In this document: piece after piece, positions 53,701 through 64,000 of the stretch
How the letters are laid out: each line of letters starts with the position of its first letter
How positions within the stretch are numbered: position 1 is the stretch's first letter
Assembly: GCA_023105745.1 (NCBI GenBank)
Contig: JALGQZ010000002.1
Location: 43,200,497-43,264,496 of the forward strand
Length of the DNA: 64,000 nt
Direction: 5' to 3'
Origin: Austropuccinia psidii
Lineage: Eukaryota > Basidiomycota > Pucciniomycetes > Pucciniales > Sphaerophragmiaceae
Notes under the pieces: model-generated
What the model was told of the DNA's origin: nothing
Databases searched by the model: none
The model's input: only the letters and a program-made list of their open reading frames with translations
Position numbers and translations under genes: made by a program

Positions 53701-54817
53701 CTGGGTCACAGGACTTGTTCCAGGAGGCAAAGGAAAATTCAATGCCTTCTTTATCACAGTTGATAGGTTCAGCAAGAGTATGAGCTGCCTACCATGTCAC
53801 AAGGAGGACACAGCCATGGATACTGCACTGTTATTTTAGAATAACATAATATCTACCTGTGGAGTCCCAAAAATCATTATTAGTGATAGGGACCTAAAGT
53901 TCACATCTGAATTTTGGACAAACTTGTATGAAATGCTTGGAACTAAGCTAGCATTTTCCACAGCTTACCATCCACAAACAGATTGATTAGCTAAAAGTAT
54001 GATCCTGACAATGGAGGAAATCCTTAGAAGATTCTGTGTCTATGGCATGGAATACAAGGACCAGGAAGGATAAACCCATGACTGGGTTACCCTTATACCA
54101 GCAGTCCAGCTGGCTTATAATACAAGTCAGCACTCTACCACAGGAAAAACACCTGCACTGTTATAGAAAGGGTGGAATCCCCTATTTCCTGTGGATCACT
54201 TGAAGAAAAATCTTCTGACCATCCACCCCACAGCCAAAGATTTCCATTAAATGTGGAAGAGGGCTTGTGACACATATTCCAAATGCATAGCTGAGGAAAA
54301 AGAATATAATAATCATAGGTGGTTCAAATCACACATGGAACCTGACTTTAGAGAAGGGGACCAAGTATTAGTGTCTACATTGAGCTTTACTGATCTCAAA
54401 CGGCCTAAGAAGATGAGAGACTCATTTGTAGTGCCCTTCACTATCATTAATTTGATAGGGAAAAATGCAGTTGAAGTAAAATTCACAGAGGAATTTTCCA
54501 GGAAACACCCAGTCTTTCCAGTGAGTTTAGTCAAGCCATACTTCCAGACAGAGGAGGACAAATTCCCCTCCAGGAAGAAGAACCCCAGCCTGCCAGAAAT
54601 AGTGGAAGTGAAGGATTCCCCTGGACCTGTGAAGAAAATCATCAAGGCCAGGAAGATCAGACTTAATGGTAAGGATCAAAGACAGTACTTAGTCAGATTC
54701 AAGAACCAGACAGCTGACAAAGACAAGTGGTTGGAAGAACATGCCATACCAGATGGCAACCTTCATCTAAGGAGATTTGGGGCCTCTAGGAGGACTGAAA
54801 AGTCTCATCATTTATGA
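50759..54817 (+). pseudogene. Element D nucleocapsid, protease, RT, RNase H, integrase, chromodomain-like tail
   Basis: A single phase from 50759 to the TGA at 54815-54817. Intact zinc knuckle CHNCGSRDHYGNNC (about 50819-50860). Protease LIIDSGANCSIVATNYL (about 51206). RT: RPYPPMLRRPLYPAS, MPFGIKNAP, but YIDN in place of YIDD, so catalysis would be lost. RNase H: LYIYAACSQGLGAALYW, with the first Asp changed to Tyr. Integrase zinc finger LQECHDCPYMGDMSED with the second His lost, then ISDRDLKF; further on AKSMILTMEE where AERM is expected, so the Glu is gone. GPF/Y-like end VVPFTIINLIGKNAVEV. Tail QRQYLVRFKNQTADKDKWLE resembles a divergent chromodomain. Stops at 50972, 52352, 52856, 53588 and several more, but no indels. 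Confidence 0.85.
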
Positions 54818-54827
54818 GCCTTTTTTT

Positions 54828-54839
54828 AGAGGGAGGGTA
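54828..54839 (+). promoter_or_regulatory. Element D polypurine tract
   Basis: AGAGGGAGGGTA before the 3' LTR, identical to A. Confidence 0.85.
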
Positions 54840-56238
54840 TGTCAGCCTGTGACTCAAAACCAGAGCACAAGCATGAAAGCCAAATACCATCAATCAATGG
54901 TATAGCCAAGATACCACCAAAGCATGGAGCTGAGCCAAATCAGCTCAAAAGGTATTAAAAGAAAGAGGAAATGCATTCCTTTCCAAATATACAAGTCCCA
55001 TCATCATAGGTTCCTGCTCAAAGTTGTTGCTGGGCATAAATCTTAATTTTTGCCTCTCATCTGAAATACAGATGAAGAGCTTAGCCCCATGAAATGGGTA
55101 TTGAAAATGGAGCTCTACCTCAGGGCTATCCAATGGTACTAGCCAAACTTAGCTAGCACCAGAATTACAGAAGTCATGACCAAAATAAGGTCAAATAAGG
55201 GTGATTAAAATATTCACCTTCCATCTAGCTTCTACAGTCTTAGTGTGAGAGATCTAAGGTGGGGTCTTTTTAGAAAGAGCACAATTGGGGCTATCTGATG
55301 GCTCCATCCATTTCCCTGTATATCATCTAACATGAATGATATGGAGCAAACAAGCTCCATACAGTTTTTGGACAAATCACAAATGTGTATAAGAAAACTT
55401 GTACATGGCATAGCTTTGCCATATTTAATGATAACCATACCAAATGAGGTACCATTGTGTATAAAAAATCCAGGGCTACTCAATGAACTAAATTTGATCC
55501 TTGTATCTCAAAAACTGACAAAGGTATGGCAGCTTTAATCTCAAAATACCACAATTAGACCAATACAGTGTTACTGTGGGATATTCTCCCATAAGTATGA
55601 TTATGAGATGTCAAATAGACAAGAAAGCTTGTTTATACTTCAATACCTCATAATTCATTCAATACTGGGTTCCCATACACATTCTGTACAGAATTCTACA
55701 TGTAATACATGTCAGAATCAGGCTATGTGGTCCCCAGATGAAAATTTTCAGCCTGTATTGGTGAAAACTGCCCAGATGTGGTTTTAAAACCACATCTGAG
55801 CCCAATAAAGGCTATACAGGCTTTTTAAAAATTACAATCATGTGTTTGGGAGTGAAAAATCTTCACTTCCTCTACATGGAAAGGTCTAGAAGCCTTTTCA
55901 CCCCATTTTAGGATACAAAGAGGCCTTTGAACAGCCAGAAAAGGTTTCCTCATCCTGCTCTTGAATTCCTACATAGTAAAACTGTCAAAAACAGCTATAC
56001 TCTTGGAAATTAACCAGGTTATACTTTAAACTTAAGTATTGTAGCTCTTATTATAGTAACCCAACGGGTAAGACTACACCCAGGGCTTTTAGCAGTGCTC
56101 ACCACCACTATCATACAATAGTAAAGCCCTTTTATTATTATAAATCAAACTCTCTTCAAATCATCTTTAACTGTGTCACAGTCATAGTTAAAGCTTGTAA
56201 ATACTATTATACACCTTTATCATAGACTCATCCTGACA
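54840..56238 (+). repeat. Element D 3' LTR (1399 bp)
   Basis: TGTCAGCCTGTGACTC to CATCCTGACA, followed by ACCAT. Its copy of the family palindrome (55773-55798) is perfect. Confidence 0.95.
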
Positions 56239-58664
56239 ACCATATCAAACTCTCCAATATAAATAATTAATACATTTCTGTTAAGAAAATGCTGCTTTTG
56301 AGAGATTTTCAAAGCCCCTAAATCTACTTCAAGGCACAGATTTGGGCAGTTGATGGGGTTTTCACTGATTCTTCCATGGTAAAACCCCTAAAAGAGGTCT
56401 CCTCTCCATTTATGGTATTCTATACCATTCTTTATGTTTCAATAATATTAGATCTTTCCAACACAAAATATTTTAACACAATGTTTCTCTGTAAGTGATC
56501 TTACAAAGTAGGCACTTCCATTTTTTAAACAATTTTGATGATCTTATCAAAGAAAATAGTTTTAATGATAGCTATTTAAATAATATATGGATTCAAAGTA
56601 CTGGTAATTTACAGAATTATTTTATTGTATTTATTTCTAATTATCATTCTTAAAAGCTATAGAAATCAAGTTAATATTTTATCTACAGTAATGAAGATTT
56701 ATCTTTACATATTGAAGGGAAATGTTGAAAAATAGAATTTCAGGCTCAAGTCACAGCTTTAACTTATTTTACATATTTTCTTGAATTTATTTCTTTTGAG
56801 CTCATCTGAGGTATAGTTTATAAATAATTTCATTTATTGTCATTATATAGCCTCATGAACTTTATCTCTTAGGGTGAGCTACAAAAATAATTTGTAAAAT
56901 ATTGCAGAAACATCAATAATAATTATATATCAGGGGAACTTTTAAAAAAAATCTAAGAATTATTTGAGAAAATTCATATAAATACAAAGTTATCTTATAG
57001 GATCAATTCAAGCAACAATATATCACTGGCTATCCAGTTACACAAAGAACTCCCTGGTGCCATGAAAAAAGCTATCCCCACCAGTGGGAGTAGCAGGTCC
57101 AACCTGAGTCTGAACCTTAGTTCTAAACCTGAAATATTTTTGCAGATACTTTCAGCCACATATTTGGACATTGAGAATTTTACTCAATTTAAATATTATA
57201 TTATGTGATTTCCATGAGATTTGTTTGTCTCATTATACATACTATGTTCACTATTCATTAATTTCAGGGGGCATTGAGTGAAATTCATTTAAAACAGGAA
57301 AAGGAGCTTCTCTAATTAAGATCTGTGTAAAATATACACATTGACTTCATTTTTACCACTTATTGAAAGAATAAACTCACTTCACATGCGCAACCATTCC
57401 CACAACATTAATTTTCAACTTTTGTTGGAAGAAAAACTTCAATTGATAAAAAGAAATCTTGAAATAAATGAAACATTTTATTATTTATAATATCTTATTA
57501 CATCTTTCATTAAATTTTGAAATTTAGAACCCAAGGATCAATTTTTTTCCTCGACAAATACACAATTCATTTTCTTATCACTCATTCATATCCCATATTT
57601 ATGTCAAAAACCCTCATTCCACAAGTGATTGAAGCTTAATCTATAGCTCTTTGTATTCGTAAATTTGGGGTATTATTCTTCCTTTTGAATATTTTTCCAC
57701 TTCTACTTCTTCTTGAAGATAGTCTTCTAAGTCTATTCTTCTGGCTTCATATGCTTTTTCAATGCATTGAGAAATTTTGATCATGAAAGGTATTTTTCAA
57801 CTTCAATTTACTAGTTTGATTTGTTTTATCATCCTTCAAATAAATACCAATGGTACTTATGAGGGTTAACATGTTTTTTCTTCAATATTGTTACATGTTG
57901 TTCTGAATACTGCATCATTATTTCCTTTCAATCCATTTCCTCATAAATTTTGCTCTACAAAAGTTTGCAAAAAATGTAAATATTGAATTTTTATGGTTCC
58001 CATTTATGTCTCAACCTCTTCACTTCTCATATGAGTTATTTATTACCATAACTGTTGATTTCTTCTCTTAAATTCTTCTTTGTAGCTGAAATCTAACTAA
58101 TTGTGAAATTTCTTTTAAAAAAAATGCAAATGATAAAAATGAGGAAGTTTGTTCAAAAGTAAAAAATCAGATTTCTTTTTCAAATTTGAATATTTTCTTT
58201 CTCTTTTTATTTTATTTACAATTTGGTTTCTTACTAAGTTGTCGATTTTTGTGGTATTTATGCTGACTTGTTTCTTACTCCTTGGGAAAATTGCCTTTTG
58301 TTTTAAATTTTTTGTATTTCTTTTCACTTTTCCTAATTTTGTAGAAATTTTCATAACTCTTTTTTCCCTTTGATATTATTTTTTAATTATCATTTTTTTT
58401 ATTGTTTTAAGAAAAACAATATATTGAATTTTTCACTTTTGTTTATCCATTCATGTATTTTTCTTTTTTTTGAATTATTTTATTGTGTTTTTTTTATTTT
58501 TTTTTCTCTATTACTTTGAAAAATTTAATTTGGTTAATTTGTATTTCAATTATATTTTTTTTAATTTCATTTTTTCTTTTAATTAAATGATTTATTTTCA
58601 AAAAATTCAATTTTTAAGTTCTTTTGAATTTAATCTTCTTTTTATTCTTCTTTTTGGATGCAGA

Positions 58665-58710
58665 AACTCTAAATCAGTGCAAAAGAACTGATTTGTAGTG
58701 TCTGCACCCA
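58665..58710. other. Hairpin at strand-composition switch (copy 2)
   Basis: GCAGAAACTCTAAATCAGT against ACTGATTTGTAGTGTCTGC. The same fold as in copy 1 with several mismatches; the T-rich/A-rich switch is kept. Confidence 0.55.
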
Positions 58711-59265
58711 AAAAGAAAATTAAAAAAAATCAATAAGCTTACAAAAGAGAAAAAAAACAAAGCCATGAAATATTTCTTAAATTTAAAATTCAAAAAGTTA
58801 AAAAAAAATTCAACAAAATAAAAGAAATAAGAGAACTAAAGTTACAACATTAATCACAAAAAATATTTTAATTCCAAAATTTTAATATTGAAAAATTCAA
58901 ATAATATTAAATTTAGAAAACAATAGAATATTAATAGAAAAAAATTATTAAAAATTAATCAAAATGAAAAAAAAATCACAAAAAAGAGAAAGAAATTATG
59001 AGACAATCAAATGAAATTAAGAATTCAAATAAGCCATAAATTCAAAAATGCAGCAAAGAATAATATAATGAGAGAATCATAATTAAAAAAATGAAGGAAA
59101 CAGTGACAAAAATCATGTGCAAATTACAAAGATAAAAATGATTGCAATTTTCTTGATTACATATGGAAATATTGTAACATAAAATCAGATCAAAAGACAA
59201 TTAGAAATCTTAATAAAGCTAAAATCAATTGGAAACTGGTTGAAAAAACTGTAGACCCATGGGAT

Positions 59266-62200
59266 AGCATGTTTATTTAGCAATTTTTACATATATCAAA
59301 AACAATGGATCTTGATGTAATAAGTTCCTGTTAGTTTAAATATATTGAATGAAAAATCAAATTCAAAATTCAGATTTAAATCCCATAATCATCTTTAGAC
59401 ATTGAAAAATGTTCAAAGGCCAATTATATCACTTTTTTTACAATGATTGACAATTTGATGGAGGATTGTTACTTAGAATATTTCAATAAATGTTATTTTT
59501 CAGTGATCTGAATCAATAACCTCAAATTGAATTTGATTTTTTTATATTGAGAAGCTTATAATTAAAGTAAATTTTTGGAAAATCCTTTATTCAACTTGTT
59601 GCCAACCTGAATTAAACCCGGCCAGTGAATGTGGGTTGGACAAAGGTTTTAGCCAAGTTTGAATGAAGGTAAAAATGAGTTTCATCCAAATTTCTAAAGA
59701 AACCAAAAAATACCACAGAAAAGTCTGTAGGAATCAATTTCTAAAATTATCACTTCTGGAGGTATGATTGTTTTCAAAAAGGAACAGAAAGTTTGACCCT
59801 CTACCAGTTTATTTAATAGTTTTTACGGAAATCTCAAAGGATACTCCAATTTTTTTTTGACTCATATAGCTCAAGAACCTTTACTAAGGTTTTTTATTAA
59901 TATAAACAATTTCTATCAGATTACAAACTTTTACATAGAGAAATTTATTACAATATTCCTTCCTCAAACATTTTTTATCTTCCACTTCAAAGATTTCTCC
60001 TATAAATTGATATTATTTGAATCCCTGAAGCTGGAAATTATAATGATGATAATTTAATACGTATTTCCACTGGGATGAAAAACCAAAAAATGGGTTTTAG
60101 AATTTACTTAAACTTCTTTGAGAATTTTTTATCCCAATAAAGTAAAACAAAAAAAGGTCATAGACTATTAATATCAAATTCTTTTCCATTTCTTCCAGTT
60201 TAGTCACAAAATTTAAAAAAAGAAAAATATCTTAAAAGAGAAATTTAGAATTTTTTCTTTATTTGAACATAAATTTTTATGAAACATGTATATGATGAAA
60301 ATCCAACTTTTCAGCTTCAATTCTCCCATTCTTAAGGAAATTTATAAAAATGATTTTGGAATTAAGAAAGGAAATAATATTTATGTTGCACATTTTTAAT
60401 TTTTTCATATATATGGGCTTAATTGATAGTTTATGAAAAAACTTCAAATCAAAATCCAGTACCAACTTATAATTCAGAGATATAAATGAACTTATATACA
60501 GATGATTTTTGAAAATTCTTGATATAGTTCCTAGCTTTAAGAAATAATTCAACAGTTCCAAAATATTTGATTATAATGTTCTTTTTCAGTTCCCTTTTTT
60601 GGGGATTAAGAGTGTGAGTATTACCTTTCCTAGAGCTCACTAATTCTAGAAAACTAAATAAATATTCAAACTTATATATTTATATATTTTATTTATTTTT
60701 CAAAGGAAAGAGAAAAATATATTTAAAGATGTTCACTCATATGGTATATTTGAAGGGTATTAATCCTTCAAAATATCTGGGAGGTGGGTTCTTGGAAGAA
60801 TGATATGTTATACCTTTCAGGTTGAAGAAGTAAATATCATGTGGAAACTAGTTTAAATTTATTAATGAAATGAGCTTATTGAAAAATTTCAGCTGTACCA
60901 CTAATTTGAGATTAGTATATTGATCTGAATATAGTTCCTGCAGGTTTATGTAAAATGATTATCATGGATTAATCTTGTATAAGAGCCTACAAATTGGAGG
61001 GGGGTATTTTGGAAACTAATTATATGATTCTGACCTCTAAATGAGATATTTAAGATATTTTTATTTGATTATTATTATCAAGCTCTTGGTCAGGTGCTAA
61101 AAATATCTAAAATTCATCACTTTATCATAATGGGAGATTGATTTTGACAGGAGAATTAATTCTTTTTGTTTCCAGTTAGATCAGAATATGGATATATAAC
61201 TGCATAAATTTTTGCAAGAAATTTTTCATCTTAATAAATTTTCTTCAAATATTGAAGATTATAATTGTTAATGATTAAATATCACCATGGTAATTAACTT
61301 ATTAGTTCTAGAAAAATGGAAATATAAAATATATTTTGAGCTCAATTTCAAGGATTATTTGAAACCAAATACTTTTCTTGGAAAAAATAATTATGAGAAA
61401 ATTTAATACTAATTTCATGAAAGGTAATTTTCATTGAAAAAATTACTTCCCTCTTTGAGAGGTGAGGCTTTACAAATCCTTTAATATTTATTCATTCTTC
61501 CTATACTATGGGATCTTGCTACATGCCTTAAATCCAATGAATTTTTTTCATATAAAGTATTGAAAGATTCAAGCCAAAAATTTATTTGTTAAATGGGTAT
61601 TTTTATGGAGGGTTAGTAGTTATTTAAAAATTATCTAATTTGGAAAATTATTATAGGCTTGCTGATTTTTCTTTAAAAAAAGAAATATTTAGAGGCCAAG
61701 TTAAATTTTACTCCCCCACCAAAGTAGGATATGATGATTTTTTCTTTTAATAATATCCTTTGTATTAATTATAAAATATTTCATAATATATTTCTATCAA
61801 TTAGTGTATTTTAAAATTTGTGGATATACTTAATTTCATTTGAGATTGAAAGAAATACTTGTTTGTTCATAAGAGGTCTCAGGTTATTTCTATCATGGGC
61901 CAAAGGTGTGACAGTTATTGAATCTTGAATTTTGGGAAATTGGGAATTATATTTGGTCTGAAGTTTCAAACAATATATTTTATTTTAAAGATAAAATAAA
62001 AGAAATTATACTTGGTCTGTGTTTTTGGGGAGCTATTTCTTTTGAATATGACATTTATTAGAAATTTTTAAAAATAATTCCCAATGCATAAAGAAGGACA
62101 TGATATATTTTGATTGGAGTTTAATTTCAAGAAATAAAGATTAATTCAGCTTTTTGGAGAACATAATAATGAAACATACATATTTTGTTGTTTTTTTGAG

Positions 62201-62568
62201 TGATTTGGAGAAAATTATGGTATGTGATTTTTCAAAGAGATATATTTTGATGTAAATATTTTCAACTTTGGAAATCTTGAGGTATGACAAATGAAATTTC
62301 AGAGAAAGAAGATACATGAAAGAAAGTATATGATAGGGGATAAGAAAAGAGGCTATTTTGATTTTGAGGAATTTAAAGAATAATATCTCATGATTAATGT
62401 TCTCATATTATTTTCAAAGTTTCTGATTTTTTTTTCAAAGGATTTTGTGGAATAAATGATTATTTAGAATTTTCAGAAGTTACATAATTAAATCAATAAA
62501 GTGTATTATTTCTGAGTCTTGAGAATCCAGCTTGGAAGATGACCAAATAATAATACCAAGTTGAAAGC
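59266..62568. other. AT-rich sequence without recognised content
   Basis: About 3.3 kb. ORFs are short, AT-driven and lysine/isoleucine/phenylalanine-rich, with no motif. I see no LTR, gag-pol remnant or host gene. Confidence 0.5.
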
Positions 62569-62639
62569 TGGGTTGGACCTGCTACCCCCACCAGCAGGGA
62601 TGGCTTTTTTTCATGGTGAGAGTCATATATATAGTTTTG

Positions 62640-62806
62640 GATTGAGAATCTATTATTTGAATTTATTTCAAATCCTTATTCATTTTTTTCTTAGATAATC
62701 AATAATTTATTCCTTTTCAAATAATTTCCAATTATTTCATTTGGTTTTATAAATTTTTTGTGACCTTTCCTTTTGGGTATGTGGTCATATCTCAAAATTT
62801 CAAACA
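62640..62806 (-). repeat. LTR 5'-end scrap of the C/G type
   Basis: On the minus strand a 23-base string with core GATATGACCACATACCC is identical to the start of the C2 LTR (13372 onward), and a TTTGAAATTTTGAG start is comparable to TGTGAACCTTTGAG. Similarity fades after about 150 bp. Possibly the missing start of the old G LTR (40500-41370), separated by later insertions. Confidence 0.45.
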
Positions 62807-63113
62807 TTCAAGGGCTTTTCTACTTAGAACACACTTTCATTTTGAAATTATCTCTCATGATTTTTTTAGTCCAGAAAAATTAATGACAATTGAAAATGAA
62901 AAGTTGATAATTTGTGAGAGCTTATAGAATAGGTAAGGCCTTATTTACTTATTTATTTTATTAATTTCTGAATTTTATTTAATTTCATTTTTTTAATTTT
63001 GGGGTGTTGGTAAACCCACATAAGAAATTTGGTAAAAACACATAAAGGGTGTCTTTTTAATTCAAATTTAGCTACAAAAAACACATGTATTGGGAAAAAC
63101 CCCATTTTTGATT
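62807..63113. other. AT-rich sequence, nothing recognised
   Basis: No ORF or repeat that I can support. Confidence 0.4.
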
Positions 63114-63240
63114 CCATAAACAGCATAAATGCCATATTTGATGCTATTGATGGCATTTTTAATTCCATAAATGGCATAAATACTATTATTAATGCTATTT
63201 ATGGCATTAACAAATGTCATAAATGAAATTTATATTTCAT
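63114..63240. repeat. Cluster of short CATAAATGGCAT-type repeats
   Basis: CATAAATGCCAT, GATGGCATTT, CATAAATGGCATAAAT, TATTTATGGCATT and related strings follow one another in both orientations, so the segment can fold in several ways. Confidence 0.5.
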
Positions 63241-64000
63241 TGTTGATGCCATTTATTGTAAGGTGTGGATATGGAACTTTCATTAAGAATCAAGTACTTT
63301 TCCTGTCCTCAAAATTTGTATTAGGTAAAAAATGATTAAAAAATAGTATGAAATAGTATTTTTAAGAGAAAACACACAAATTTTATTTTTTTTAACTTTA
63401 TAAGTATAAAACAATAATATTATAAAGATGAATTGTTTTATAAACAATAAAAATTTAGCCAAAAATACTCTACAATGGATATTTAAGGCTACAAAAGAAA
63501 TTTTGTCAAAAGCAATTTCAATTGGACTTAATTGAGAAAAGAACTGAAATAAATTAATTAAAGAAAAAATGCTTTAAAAAGGTATTTAAAGAGACAACAC
63601 ACCCAAAAGTGACCAGAGTGAATTTGGAAACAAAGTTACAAAGTTAACAGTGATTAAAGATGCTTTAATTCACTTATGGGGTGGTTCAAAGGGTAAAAAT
63701 GATTATAAGAGTTACAAACAATGATTATAATGATTTTTCCATGTGGTTAAAAGCTATAAAATGATATAAAAAAAAGGTTAATGGAACCTTTTATTGATTG
63801 GTTTAACAGTGTTTAAACTAACTATAAAAGGAAAAGATTCTAACATGAAGAGTAAAGTGGGGCAAAGAAGACATTCTTTTATAGCCATAAATTTTCTTAC
63901 TACAAAATTAAAACTTACTGTTTTCAGTCGTGGAAAACACTTTGACATCAGAAAACTCAATTATGGCATCATTGAACCCTCGTTTAGACCAAAAAAGGGC
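63241..64000. other. AT-rich end of window, nothing recognised
   Basis: No coding sequence, LTR or strong repeat seen. Confidence 0.4.

Larger units (their letters stand above)
46674..56238 (+). mobile_element. Element D: complete but decayed gypsy element
   Basis: 9565 bp, LTRs 46674-48073 and 54840-56238, target duplication ACCAT (46669-46673, 56239-56243). Same family as A and B. Order: LTR, primer site, leader, ORF0, gag with +1 overlapping ORF, zinc knuckle, protease, RT, RNase H, integrase, chromodomain-like tail, polypurine tract, LTR. The LTRs differ at many sites. Pol is in one phase but full of nonsense codons. Confidence 0.95.
46646..59265 (+). repeat. Tandem duplication, copy 2, interrupted by D
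   Basis: Starts with GGGGATTTAATAAATTGACCAT (compare copy 1 near 43314), is split by D at 46673/56239, then runs 56239-59265. About 3.0 kb without D; the length difference from copy 1 matches the microsatellite. Confidence 0.8.
57057..62616. mobile_element. Candidate DNA-transposon relic Q
   Basis: The left end (57057-57103: CATGAAAAAAGCTATCCC...GGTCCAACC) and the right end (62569-62616, reverse complement CATGAAAAAAAGCCATCCC...GGTCCAACC) are inverted and similar over about 47 bp. Nothing inside resembles a transposase. An alternative left end is 44151, from copy 1 of the duplication. No target duplication recognised. Confidence 0.35.

Noticed and set aside
60277..60561. 94-codon minus-strand ORF
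   Set aside because: AT-driven; no motif or neighbour supports it.

Overview
This is a eukaryotic, AT-rich, almost pure transposon landscape. No host gene, tRNA or rRNA is recognisable. Ty3/gypsy-type gag-pol genes, long LTRs, GT-AG introns and a fungal-type C6 zinc-cluster ORF point to a fungus. The protein style of the elements recalls the very large repeat-filled genomes of rust fungi (Pucciniales, e.g. Austropuccinia psidii); that match is from memory, not from a search.

The left 41 kb is a stack of nested LTR elements, which I name A to G. G (minus strand, old) is interrupted in gag by C1 (plus; its 3' LTR ends at 37835) and separately by a solo LTR F (38442-40309, 5-bp target duplication CTCCT). 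C1 is interrupted in pol by B (minus, 3799-10398) and B in pol by A (plus, 1-3798, gag only). C1's 3' LTR is split after 28 bp by C2 (13362-35956, target duplication CATAC). C2 is interrupted in its 5' coding region by E (16150-26372, target duplication ATCCC), the youngest and best preserved copy.

A, B and D form one family (LTR about 1.4 kb, TGTCAG...CTGACA). C1, C2, F and G form related families (LTR about 1.9-2.0 kb, TGTGA...TTACA). E is a separate chromovirus family (LTR 765 bp) with near-identical LTRs, an intact gag and a pol/chromodomain broken by one stop codon. It also has an in-phase G_GGA_AAA slippery heptamer just before the gag stop, and an antisense intron-containing ORF with a Zn(II)2Cys6-type cysteine pattern between the chromodomain and the 3' LTR.

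The A/B/D and C lineages carry a small spliced-looking ORF0 before gag, and a second long ORF lying in the +1 frame inside the 5' third of gag. That overlap recurs in four copies.

The right part (41.4-64 kb) is non-coding and very AT-rich apart from the complete but decayed element D (46674-56238, target duplication ACCAT). It holds a divergent ~300-bp tandem array (42.2-43.5 kb) and a ~3.3-kb direct tandem duplication. D is inserted in the second copy, and a 9-bp microsatellite has expanded only in the first. It also holds two inverted-repeat pairs that look like ends of DNA transposons, and LTR scraps.
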